Shown one piece after another: positions 51,434-58,481 of a stretch of 64,000 nt of DNA (its first letter is position 1; the number at the start of each line of letters is the position of its first letter). A model generated the notes under the pieces. That model made no database searches. It was not told the origin of the DNA and worked only from the letters and a program-made list of their open reading frames with translations. The translations under genes and the position numbers were made by a program. Source of the stretch: JAWRCU01 sp033542235. GTDB taxonomy: Bacteria; Pseudomonadota; Alphaproteobacteria; Rhizobiales; Rhizobiaceae. The stretch is from contig NZ_JAWRCU010000001.1 in the NCBI RefSeq assembly GCF_033542235.1, positions 186,001-250,000 of the forward strand, given 5' to 3'.

Positions 51434-51507
51434 TGAAATGGTGAATGGTGCGGCCATGCATCCAGAAACTACCATTCACTATTCACCACTTCACTATTCA
51501 CCATTCA
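51420..51507. repeat. Inverted repeat of GAATGGT/GAATAGT heptamers
   Basis: The left arm (51420-51449) consists of GAATGGT, GAATAGT, GAAATGGT and GAATGGT; the right arm (51470-51507) of ACCATTC, ACTATTC, ACC, ACTTCACTATTC and ACCATTC. It spans from the end of the hydroxyacid dehydrogenase to the stop of the convergent VOC gene and may serve as a bidirectional terminator. Same family as the element at 42317. Confidence 0.8.
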
Positions 51508-51855
51508 CGCGTGCTCTAGAATGTTGACCAGCTTTCCGAACGGGTCGCGCACAAAGAAACGGCGCACACCCCAGGGCTCCTTCGCCGGACCGTATTCGAT
51601 AGGAAATCCTGCGGCCTTCATGCCCGCAAGCACAGCATCGAGATCGTCGACTTCGATCGACAGGTCTGGCACCGCCGTGCCTGAGCCGCCCTCGGTCATG
51701 AAGCTGATTTGAACGCTCATCTCCTCGCCCGAGCCAAAGGTCGCGATCCAGCCCATATCCATCAACAGGTCGAGGCCGAGCACATCCTGATAGAAGCGGC
51801 GGGCCGCCGCGACGTTCTTCGTGGCGATATTGGCGACGATACGTCTGACGGTCAT
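51505..51855 (-). CDS. VOC (glyoxalase/bleomycin resistance) family protein
   Basis: A 116-residue single-chain vicinal-oxygen-chelate fold protein with two beta-alpha-beta-beta-beta modules: KNVAAARRFYQDVLGLDLLM at the start, and LSIEVDDLDAVLAGMKAAG with VRRFFVRDPFGKLVNILEHA at the end. The first metal ligand (usually His/Gln) is not obvious, while the C-terminal Glu is present. Likely a lyase, dioxygenase or binding protein of unknown substrate. ATG 51855 is used; the longer frame to 52065 is unsupported. Confidence 0.88.
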   Translation of the reverse strand: MTVRRIVANIATKNVAAARRFYQDVLGLDLLMDMGWIATFGSGEEMSVQISFMTEGGSGTAVPDLSIEVDDLDAVLAGMKAAGFPIEYGPAKEPWGVRRFFVRDPFGKLVNILEHA

Positions 51856-51955
51856 TCTGCTCTTGCCTCTATCATGATTCAGTCTGCCGCTTGGGCGGCA
51901 TCGTCCTGTAACAACCAAATGCCATGGTTCGCTTCGAGCTACGAGGGGAAGTTTC

Positions 51956-52906
51956 ATGGCCGATCCGCAACCAGACCTGATGGATGCCACGTACCGGCTG
52001 TTCGCGCTCTCATTCGAGCTTGTCGACGCCGAGTTCGAAAGGCTGCCGGGCCAGCTCGCCACCACATTGACGAGCCCCGCAGTTCAGGACGCGATCAAGA
52101 AAACTCTGCTCGACTTCGCCAAGTCTCAGCAGAAGAAGGGCGAATCGACCGTCCTGTCTCCGGAAGAGGCGAAGAAGTTCACCGACGCGCTGACTCGAAG
52201 CGCGCAGGACGCGGCCACCACCGAGCTGATCTCGCAAATTAAGAAAACACCGCAATATACGCGGCTCGTTGCCAGCTTGGAAACCTTCAAGAAGGCGGCT
52301 GAATCTTCAACTCTCGGCGTTTGGGTCGACCGCAACAAGAACATTCTATATGTCGTCGGGGCCGCGCTTTTGGTCGGCGGCGGTACGGTTCTTTACGTGA
52401 CCAAAACCGGCGGGCCGGTGCTGAACGCTGCGCTCTCGCCTGTGCTGGATCGCTCCTTCGATGTCATTCACATCGGAGCTCTGAAGCTCAGCGTCGACAA
52501 GCTGGAATTCAAGCCTGACGCAAGAGTGCTCGGCGCAAGAGTGGCCAGCACCGTGCATTGGGACAGACTCGATGTGACCCTCAAGCTGGGAGTGATCGCT
52601 CAGGGCGCACAGTTTCAGCAAGCCACCGGCGAAGCGGTGGTGAAATCCGGTCCTGTCAGCATTTCCGCGAACGCCGGCGCCAATGCCGGCAAACCAGTCA
52701 ATCTCGGGCTGAGGGTCGAATATCAAACCGGCAAGTTCAAGCTCGGGGTTGGCGCAATTTATCAGGATAGCCTGCCGAGCGGCTCGGCGTCCGCGAGCTA
52801 CAGAGCCGGCAAGTACGGCGACTTCGGGCTCAACGCCGGCATCGGCGAACGCAAGGAAGGCGGCACCAAATCCGAAGTCATGGCGACCTGGTCGATCCCG
52901 TTCTGA
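51956..52906 (+). CDS. Unknown protein: helical N-terminus, one membrane helix, beta-rich C-terminus
   Basis: A 316-residue protein I cannot place. Residues 1-115 are predicted helical and hydrophilic (IKKTLLDFAKSQQKKGEST). A membrane helix at about 130-149 (ILYVVGAALLVGGGTVLYV) follows a basic NKN. The C-terminal 160 residues alternate in a beta-strand pattern with many Gly and Ser (SISANAGANAGKPVNLGL, YQDSLPSGSASASYRAG) and end in an aromatic Phe, reminiscent of outer-membrane or pore-forming barrels. No signal peptide. It stands alone on the plus strand with GAGGGGAAG before ATG 51956. An envelope-associated or effector-like role is speculation. Confidence 0.75.
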   Translation: MADPQPDLMDATYRLFALSFELVDAEFERLPGQLATTLTSPAVQDAIKKTLLDFAKSQQKKGESTVLSPEEAKKFTDALTRSAQDAATTELISQIKKTPQYTRLVASLETFKKAAESSTLGVWVDRNKNILYVVGAALLVGGGTVLYVTKTGGPVLNAALSPVLDRSFDVIHIGALKLSVDKLEFKPDARVLGARVASTVHWDRLDVTLKLGVIAQGAQFQQATGEAVVKSGPVSISANAGANAGKPVNLGLRVEYQTGKFKLGVGAIYQDSLPSGSASASYRAGKYGDFGLNAGIGERKEGGTKSEVMATWSIPF

Positions 52907-52975
52907 TCGGCACCAAGAGCTGTGGAGCACCTTCACAGATCCTTTGCAGCGCTCTAGCCGGAGCCGATCTCGAGA

Positions 52976-53461
52976 TCAGTCTAGGGTTTTGAGCGACGCA
53001 AGCAGTTCGTTGAGGCGGTCGTAGCACTCGGCGGCGCCATGCTCCATGCCGGTTGCGATGATGGCATCGCGAATGTCCCTGGATGCCACCAGCATCGTCA
53101 CCGTCATGGCGGTCTTGCCGTCATTCTCGGTCAACTCTGTCGTTATCAGTGCCTCGCCAGGATAATCATCGAACGCCTCGGTGTGCACGATGCGCTCGTC
53201 CGGAATGATTTCGCGGAACGTGCCGCCCCAGCCGAGCCGTGAGCCATCCGGTGCCTGGCTGACATAGCGGTATTTTCCGCCCACCTTGAGATCGACCTCG
53301 CAGAGAGGCAGTCTGAAGCCGTGCGGTCCGAGCCAGCGCTGTATCAGCTCCGGCCGGGTCAAAGCTGCGTAGACCAGCCGGCGCGGCGCGTCGAAGACGC
53401 GCGTCATGACGATCTCGCGGTCGGACGGCGTGGTCACTTTCAGCGTTCCGATGTTCTTCAT
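52976..53461 (-). CDS. SRPBCC (AHSA1-type) domain protein
   Basis: A 161-residue START-like fold protein of the AHSA1 group. The segments VMTRVFDAPRRLVYAALTRP, IQRWLGPHGF and AASRDIRDAIIATGMEHGAA (C-terminal helix) are characteristic. Many bacterial relatives are encoded beside an ArsR-family regulator; here none is found, but the upstream 520 bases contain a broken second SRPBCC gene and an orphan palindrome. A ligand-binding or stress role is assumed. Confidence 0.88.
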   Translation of the reverse strand: MKNIGTLKVTTPSDREIVMTRVFDAPRRLVYAALTRPELIQRWLGPHGFRLPLCEVDLKVGGKYRYVSQAPDGSRLGWGGTFREIIPDERIVHTEAFDDYPGEALITTELTENDGKTAMTVTMLVASRDIRDAIIATGMEHGAAECYDRLNELLASLKTLD

Positions 53462-53601
53462 GGTCTGCTCTCCAGCTTGCAGTGATTTGTCGTGCGGGCA
53501 TCAAAGTGAATTGGCGCGTTATCTACGCACCGGCTGCCCAGCTTCAAGGAACTCGTCCAGCCTGCGGCAGTTCTCGCAATTACCCTTCCTCGTGGACGAT
53601 C

Positions 53602-53700
53602 TCAGCACGGCATCGCAGGTTTGGTCCAGGCGTCAAAGACGAGCCTGCGCGGCGCGCCGAAGAGGCGCGATGAGGATTTCGCGGTCAGCGCACGGCGACG
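53602..53700 (-). pseudogene. N-terminal remnant of a second SRPBCC (AHSA1) gene
   Basis: The minus strand encodes SSSRLFGAPRRLVFDAWTKP before a stop at 53602, the same opening as the intact SRPBCC protein (VFDAPRRLVYAALTRP). The remaining two-thirds of the domain are missing. The surrounding 53462-53983 contains no intact gene, so this gap seems to hold the debris of a duplicated AHSA1 unit. Confidence 0.6.
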
Positions 53701-53835
53701 ATCTTCAGCATCCCGTCCACGCCCCCTTAGCGATTCACCGATGCCTCGGCGAGCTCGAGGCACGCAAGGATTGCCCGCCGAGTGGTTCGGCAAGCGCTGC
53801 GAAAGTAGCATCAACACCGCTGTGCATCGTCACGT

Positions 53836-53871
53836 CAATGACCGAGTAGTTCTAAAACTACCCGGTCATTG
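53836..53871. promoter_or_regulatory. 16-bp inverted repeat, possible orphan operator
   Basis: CAATGACCGAGTAGTT and AACTACCCGGTCATTG are inverted copies matching at 15 of 16 positions around a four-base centre (CTAA). There is no T-run, and the AT-flanked, TGACCGG-containing palindrome looks more like a TetR/ArsR-type operator than a terminator. No intact regulator gene is adjacent, only SRPBCC debris. Confidence 0.55.
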
Positions 53872-53936
53872 ATGATGATCATCACAGCATCAAGACCCTA
53901 ACGGAATAGGAGAATGAACTCGGATAACCAGCTTCC

Positions 53937-53992
53937 CCTCCGCTCATGCCCCTACTCACCTAACCCCCTATTCCCTCACTCCCCTACCCCTG
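53937..53992. repeat. Single arm of the CTATTCCC/CTACTCCC repeat family
   Basis: Repeats such as CCCCTACTCACC, CCCCCTATTCCC and TCACTCCCCTACCCC run up to and over the stop codon of the AraC-GyrI gene. The complementary arm found at 33265, 35749, 42317 and 51420 is not seen here, so this is a half-element or a decayed copy. Confidence 0.6.
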
Positions 53993-54829
53993 CATCGGCA
54001 CCCATATCTCCACACCGCCCTCGCCGGTCTTCGGATCGAAGCGCTCGTCATAGTGCTCGATCATCATAAGCGGCCCTTCGGCAGCCTTCTTGCCGGACTT
54101 CGGCAGCCACTCGGAGAAGATGGCAGCACAAGTCGAGCCTATCTTCGAGACGTGGCCCTCATGTGCGAACACAGCGTACCGCCTGCCAGGAAAACGCTGC
54201 CCGACAAAGCCTTCCGGCAGATCGTCCAGCGATCTCACGGCAACCCCGCAAGTGTAATCGAAACCGTTCTGGTCATCGGGCGAAGCCGCCGTGCAGATGC
54301 CGTAAGCCGAACGTCCGACTGCGCCCGGTATATGGCCGAAGAATTGATTGAACCGCTGCCATTGGGCCGGGATGCCGGCGCGGGCGTCGTAAGTGTAATA
54401 TTGCCTCAGCCCCGCGACGAGCATCGCTCCGATGTCGCGGTAAACCGGAGGTGGGAGTTTGATTGCGGGAAGGTCTGACATTCGGATCGCCTCCATGAGC
54501 GGAAGGTTGTCGAGACAGCGCCTGGTGCGGACCTCCTCCGGCGTCAGCCCGAAAAAGTCGCGGAAGGCGCGAGTGAATGCCTCGTGGGAGCCGTACCCTG
54601 CATCGAGTGCGACAGAGAGGATATCGGGCGCACCGTCCGCAAGCGCGCGTGCCGCTTCCGTGAGGCGGCGGCCGCGCAGGTAGGCGAATACCGAATGGCC
54701 GATCACCTCCGGAAACACTCGTGACAGGTGAAAGCGCGATAGGCCGCTGGCCTCGGCGACATCGCCCAGTGTGAGTGGGCCGCTCGAGTGGCTTTCGATA
54801 AACCAGAGCGCCTTTTTTACCGCGTCCAT
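53984..54829 (-). CDS. AraC family regulator with GyrI-like effector domain
   Basis: A 281-residue protein. Two AraC helix-turn-helix motifs at the N-terminus (LTLGDVAEASGLSRFHLSRV and ILSVALDAGYGSHEAFTRAF, FGLTPEEVR) are followed by a C-terminal GyrI/SHV-fold domain (about residues 125-281, ending GGVEIWVPMQ) that binds small hydrophobic compounds in relatives such as Rob/BmrR. ATG 54829 is used, although in-frame starts at 54862 and upstream exist. It is divergent from the BNR-propeller gene and could regulate it. Confidence 0.88.
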   Translation of the reverse strand: MDAVKKALWFIESHSSGPLTLGDVAEASGLSRFHLSRVFPEVIGHSVFAYLRGRRLTEAARALADGAPDILSVALDAGYGSHEAFTRAFRDFFGLTPEEVRTRRCLDNLPLMEAIRMSDLPAIKLPPPVYRDIGAMLVAGLRQYYTYDARAGIPAQWQRFNQFFGHIPGAVGRSAYGICTAASPDDQNGFDYTCGVAVRSLDDLPEGFVGQRFPGRRYAVFAHEGHVSKIGSTCAAIFSEWLPKSGKKAAEGPLMMIEHYDERFDPKTGEGGVEIWVPMQG

Positions 54830-54984
54830 GTCGATTTCCCAGGATGCGAAACGACTATGCATCAGCGCGCCCGGTTGCATTTGATCGTGATTGCGGCAGG
54901 GCGCAATCACCGTTGACGCTATTGCGGATACGCGCAACGATCGGCGGATCCGGCGGCATCGAGCGCTCAAACAGGGAGGACAAC

Positions 54985-56067
54985 ATGGCAAAGCGCGTGC
55001 TCGTTTTGATAGGCACCAGGAAGGGCGCCTTCATTCTCCACGGTGACGAAGGGCGGAAATCCTGGGAGCTCAAGGGCCCCTTCTGCGAGACTTGGCCGAT
55101 GAACCATGTGGTCGGCCATGCAGAGAGCGGCGCGATTTTTGGCGGCGGCGGCAATGAGTGGTTCGGCCCGGCCGTCTGGAAGACGACCGACCTCGGCGAG
55201 ACATGGACGCATTCCAGCGCCGGGCTTGCCTACGAAGCCGGCGAGGAACCTATCAAGGCGGTGTGGAGCATCGCACCCAGGAACGGCAGTCTTTATGCCG
55301 GCGTGCAGCCCGCCGGGCTGTTCCGCAGCGATGATCGCGGCGAGACCTGGCAACATGTCGAAGGGCTGCAGAAGCACCCCTCGCGGCCGAGCTGGAACCC
55401 CGGTGGCGCCGGGCTGATCCTCCATTCGCTCGTTCTGCATCCGCAAGATGAGGGCCAGATCTGGGTCGGCATCTCGGCGGCGGGCGTGTTTCATACCGCT
55501 GACGGCGGCAAAACCTGGGAGCCGCGCAACAAGGGCACGCGCGCCGACTTCCTGCCCGAAGGCGAGAACTATCCCGAATTCGGTCAATGCGTGCACAATC
55601 TGGTCATGGCGTCAGGAAAGCCGGAGCGGCTTTACCAGCAGAACCATTGCGGCATGTATCGCTCGGACAACGGCGGCAAGAGCTGGCAGAGTGTCGAGGA
55701 GGGCCTGCCCTCGAGCTTCGGCTTCCCGGCCGCAGCACACCCTCGCGACCCGGACACCGCTTATCTGATCCCGCTCAACGGCGACACGAAAGGTCGCTAT
55801 GTGCCGGACGCCAGCGCAGCAGTGTGGCGCACGCGCGACGCCGGCAGCACCTGGGAAGCGATGCGGAAGGGCCTTCCACAGAAGAACGCATATTTCGGCG
55901 TGCTGAGGCAGGCAATGGCGGTGGACCGATTGGAGCCCGCCGGCATCTATTTCGGAACGAGCACGGGCAGCCTGTTCGCCAGCGCCGACGAGGGAGACAG
56001 CTGGACGCCGGTTGCCGAGCATCTGCCGATCATCACATCGGTGGAGACGATGGTCGTTGACAAATAA
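54985..56067 (+). CDS. BNR/VPS10-like beta-propeller protein (exo-sialidase-like fold)
   Basis: A 360-residue protein with repeated BNR/Asp-box motifs: KTTDLGETWTH, RSDDRGETWQH, HTADGGKTWEP, RSDNGGKSWQS, RTRDAGSTWEA and SADEGDSWTP, that is six S-x-D-x-G-x-T-W blades. It lacks a signal peptide, so it is cytoplasmic, and no sialidase catalytic Arg triad is evident; proteins of this type are usually of unknown function. GGGAGGA precedes ATG 54985. A MoaD/ThiS-like gene follows after 15 bases, an arrangement worth noting. Confidence 0.85.
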   Translation: MAKRVLVLIGTRKGAFILHGDEGRKSWELKGPFCETWPMNHVVGHAESGAIFGGGGNEWFGPAVWKTTDLGETWTHSSAGLAYEAGEEPIKAVWSIAPRNGSLYAGVQPAGLFRSDDRGETWQHVEGLQKHPSRPSWNPGGAGLILHSLVLHPQDEGQIWVGISAAGVFHTADGGKTWEPRNKGTRADFLPEGENYPEFGQCVHNLVMASGKPERLYQQNHCGMYRSDNGGKSWQSVEEGLPSSFGFPAAAHPRDPDTAYLIPLNGDTKGRYVPDASAAVWRTRDAGSTWEAMRKGLPQKNAYFGVLRQAMAVDRLEPAGIYFGTSTGSLFASADEGDSWTPVAEHLPIITSVETMVVDK

Positions 56068-56082
56068 CGGTGGAGGCTACCC

Positions 56083-56391
56083 GTGCTGGAAAGGGCTCAG
56101 ATGATCGCAGCGACGGAGGCACCAGCAAGGATCACCGTCCGGCTCCCAGGCGTGCTGGTGGACCTTTTCCCCGGTTCGACGCGTTCGGTCGAAATGGCAG
56201 CCACCACCGTCGACGAGATGATGGATGAGCTCGACCGGCGCTGGCCGGGCATGCGTGACCGGCTCTGCGACTCCAGGCCGTCAATCAGAAAGCACATCAA
56301 TGTCTTCATCGACGGGGAACGCGCAACGCTTGAGACGCGGATCGATCCGGAAGCCGAGGTGTTCGTGCTCACCGCAATCAGCGGAGGATGA
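56083..56391 (+). CDS. MoaD/ThiS-family ubiquitin-like protein
   Basis: A 102-residue beta-grasp protein with a C-terminal diglycine (TAISGG), as required for thiocarboxylation or conjugation in MoaD/ThiS/Urm1 families. The segments VDLFPGSTRSVEM and NVFIDGERATLETRIDPEAE fit the fold. No moaE, thiG or E1-like gene is nearby, so it is unlikely to serve molybdopterin or thiamin synthesis; its partner is probably the adjacent propeller. GTG 56083 follows GGTGGAGG; ATG 56101 is an alternative. Confidence 0.85.
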   Translation: MLERAQMIAATEAPARITVRLPGVLVDLFPGSTRSVEMAATTVDEMMDELDRRWPGMRDRLCDSRPSIRKHINVFIDGERATLETRIDPEAEVFVLTAISGG

Positions 56392-56411
56392 CCTAGCTTC
56401 GGAGACCGTTT

Positions 56412-56464
56412 CCTTTTCGGCTCAAGGCCAGCACAGGCCCTGGCAAATGGCGGAGCCGAAAAGG
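56412..56464. terminator. Inverted repeat between convergent genes (putative bidirectional terminator)
   Basis: CCTTTTCGGCTC (56412-56423) and GAGCCGAAAAGG (56453-56464) form a perfect 12-bp stem with a 29-base loop that itself contains GCCAG/CTGGC. It lies between the MoaD-like gene and rpsU, both reading toward it. The strong T-run expected of an intrinsic terminator is absent, so function is only likely. Confidence 0.5.
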
Positions 56465-56504
56465 TAAACCGTCCCCTGCTCCTGAACCCGTACAGCGCCC
56501 TCGC

Positions 56505-56759
56505 TCAGCTCCGCGGGGCGGGCCTTCCAGCAATAGGCTTCTTCTTGGGCGCTGGGAGCAGGCCTTCACGCTGCGCCTGCTTGCGCGCCAGTTTGCGCGC
56601 TCGGCGCACCGCCTCTGCCTTCTCGCGGGCCCTTCTCTCGGAAGGTTTTTCATAAGCGCGGCGGGCTTTCATTTCGCGGAAGAGGCCCTCCCGCTGCATC
56701 TTCTTTTTCAAGACACGAATGGCTTGTTCGACGTTGTTGTCGCGTACGAGTACCTGCAA
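56505..56759 (-). CDS. rpsU: 30S ribosomal protein S21
   Basis: An 84-residue very basic protein. It starts MQVLVRDNNVEQAIRVLKKK and continues MQREGLFREMKARRAYEKPS, a close match to alphaproteobacterial bS21, which is somewhat longer than E. coli S21 because of a Lys/Arg/Ala C-terminal extension. It binds the 30S platform and takes part in mRNA selection. Monocistronic and convergent with the MoaD-like gene; its promoter lies in 56760-56960. Confidence 0.96.
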   Translation of the reverse strand: MQVLVRDNNVEQAIRVLKKKMQREGLFREMKARRAYEKPSERRAREKAEAVRRARKLARKQAQREGLLPAPKKKPIAGRPAPRS

Positions 56760-56963
56760 TGTTTTTCCTGACTTGTGTACGTCCGCTCATTCGGACCTGT
56801 GTCCGCGGCGGAACCTGACAGAAGCGCGCCCGCTTGGCGCACCGATGAATGATATATGTTAGCAGCATTCGGTGGGAAATGTATCCCGCAGGCTGAAATA
56901 TTTCTCCTGCTCGTCCCACGGTCTGTTATCGTCGCTTCCAGAAATTTGCGACGGGAGCTTCCT

Positions 56964-57197
56964 GTGGCGACAAAGTCGGACGATGCCCGAGCAAGGGCAG
57001 ACCAGAAATTCAAGAAGTCGGAGCAGGCGGCGACCGCGCGCGATAAGGCCATGGCCGAGTATATGGCCGAAGCGGAGAAGCAGCGCGCCAAGACAGCCAG
57101 GCTCAAGGCGCTGAGGCTCGCCAAGGAAGCCGAGGACGCTGCAGCCGCCACCGTAAAGCCGAAGAGAAAGGCGGCAGGCAAGGCGCCGAAGAAATAG
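56964..57197 (+). CDS. Small Lys/Ala-rich coiled-coil hypothetical protein
   Basis: A 77-residue highly charged helical protein. VATKSDDARARADQKFKKSE begins it, a long coiled coil follows (AEYMAEAEKQRAKTARLKAL), and it ends with a Lys/Pro-rich tail. I know similar short proteins in rhizobia only as uncharacterised. The start is GTG 56964 with GGGAG eight bases upstream; upstream codons to 56856 run through the promoter region and look non-coding. Divergent from rpsU. Confidence 0.75.
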   Translation: MATKSDDARARADQKFKKSEQAATARDKAMAEYMAEAEKQRAKTARLKALRLAKEAEDAAAATVKPKRKAAGKAPKK

Positions 57198-57261
57198 CTC
57201 CCTCTACGAGCTCGGTCCTGGGAAGCTCATGCTAGAAAAGATTCGCTGGAGCACCGGACCG

Positions 57262-57320
57262 CATGGCGCAGCGGCCATCGGCCAATCCGATGCGCAACAA
57301 AGAGATAGCGCGACCTAGCT
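57262..57320. repeat. Decayed copy of the RIME-like element
   Basis: GCATGGCGCAGCGGCCATCG, then AATCCGATGCGCAACAAAGA and GATAG repeats the block seen at 20397-20422 with small changes. It has lost the second hairpin. It lies between the coiled-coil gene and the end of the ABC operon. Confidence 0.6.
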
Positions 57321-57343
57321 ATCCCGGTTTAAGGCGCACCACT

Positions 57344-58420
57344 CTACGCCGAATGCCGGAGACTCAAGCCCGTCCCCTTGTCGAACAGCACGACCTTCTC
57401 CGGATTCCAGGCAAAGCGCACAGGCTGCTCGATGGCAACATCGGTCCGGGCCGCCACTGTGGCGCGAAGCATGACGTCGCCGACACGGAGCGTCAGGATC
57501 TTCTCCACCCCGTGGTTCTCGACATCATGGACCCTGGCTTCGATCGGTGCGCCGGATTCGAGATAGAGGTCCTCCGGCCGAATGCCGAAGACGAGCGGCC
57601 TGCCGTCGGCATTTGCGGCAGGACCATGGTAAGGTAACTCGAAGCTCATCGGCGCCACCACTGCTTTGCCGGAGACGAGCCTGCCATCGACCAGGTTCAT
57701 CGGCGGCGAACCGACGAAGCTCGCCACGAAGGTGTCGCGTGGGTTGTTGTAGATTTCGTTCGGCGTCCCGGTCTGCACCAGCCGGCCATGGTTCAAGACG
57801 CCAACCTTGTCACCCATCGACATTGCCTCGATCTGGTCGTGCGTGACGAACAGGAAGGTCTGACCGAGATTCATCTGGATGTTCTTGAGCTCGGTCCTGA
57901 GCGCCTCGCGCAGCTTGGCGTCGAGTGCCGATAGCGGCTCATCCATGAGGAAGACGCGCGGCTTGCGCACGATCGCACGCCCGATCGACACCCGCTGCAT
58001 CTCGCCACCGGAAAGCTTGTCGGTCTTACGGTCGAGCAGATGGTCAATGCGCAAGGTCCTTGCCACTCGCGCCACCCGCTCGGCGATTTCAGCGTCCGGC
58101 ACGCGCCTGATTTTCGACTTCAGCGGAAATTCGAGATTCTCGCGGACGGTATAGCGCGGATAGAGAGAATATTGCTGGAGCACCAAAGCTACGTCACGCT
58201 CGGCCGCCCCCCAGTCGGCCACATCGACGCCGTCGATGAACACCTGGCCGGAGGTCGGCTTCTCCAGGCCGGCGACAATCCGCAGCGTCGTCGTTTTGCC
58301 GGCACCCGTCTCGCCGAGCAGCACGAAGAACTCGCCGTCGGCAATATCGAGGTCGAGATTGTTCAGCGCGGTGTGGCGGCCGAAAAGCTTGGTAACGTTC
58401 TTCAGCTGGATATGCGCCAT
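57344..58420 (-). CDS. Sugar ABC transporter ATP-binding protein, UgpC/MalK-like (second ATPase)
   Basis: A 358-residue CUT1-type ATPase. Walker A GETGAGKTT, Q-loop QQYSLYP, signature LSGGEMQRVSIGRA, Walker B RVFLMDEPLSALD and the H-loop VTHDQ are intact, and a C-terminal TOBE regulatory domain starts around residue 240. It is the last gene of the minus-strand importer operon and is 62 bases from a second ATPase, so the pump probably uses an ATPase heterodimer. CUT1 importers with two different ATPase genes are fairly frequent in rhizobia. Confidence 0.95.
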   Translation of the reverse strand: MAHIQLKNVTKLFGRHTALNNLDLDIADGEFFVLLGETGAGKTTTLRIVAGLEKPTSGQVFIDGVDVADWGAAERDVALVLQQYSLYPRYTVRENLEFPLKSKIRRVPDAEIAERVARVARTLRIDHLLDRKTDKLSGGEMQRVSIGRAIVRKPRVFLMDEPLSALDAKLREALRTELKNIQMNLGQTFLFVTHDQIEAMSMGDKVGVLNHGRLVQTGTPNEIYNNPRDTFVASFVGSPPMNLVDGRLVSGKAVVAPMSFELPYHGPAANADGRPLVFGIRPEDLYLESGAPIEARVHDVENHGVEKILTLRVGDVMLRATVAARTDVAIEQPVRFAWNPEKVVLFDKGTGLSLRHSA

Positions 58421-58481
58421 GGGAGTCCTTCTTTGCCGCAGCTTTCCCGGGAAAACCGCGCGACACCTTTCCGAAACCTGC

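Noticed and set aside
53602..53817. A 71-residue minus-strand protein
   Set aside because: Only its last third resembles SRPBCC proteins and the rest is unrelated, so it was recorded as a pseudogene remnant instead.
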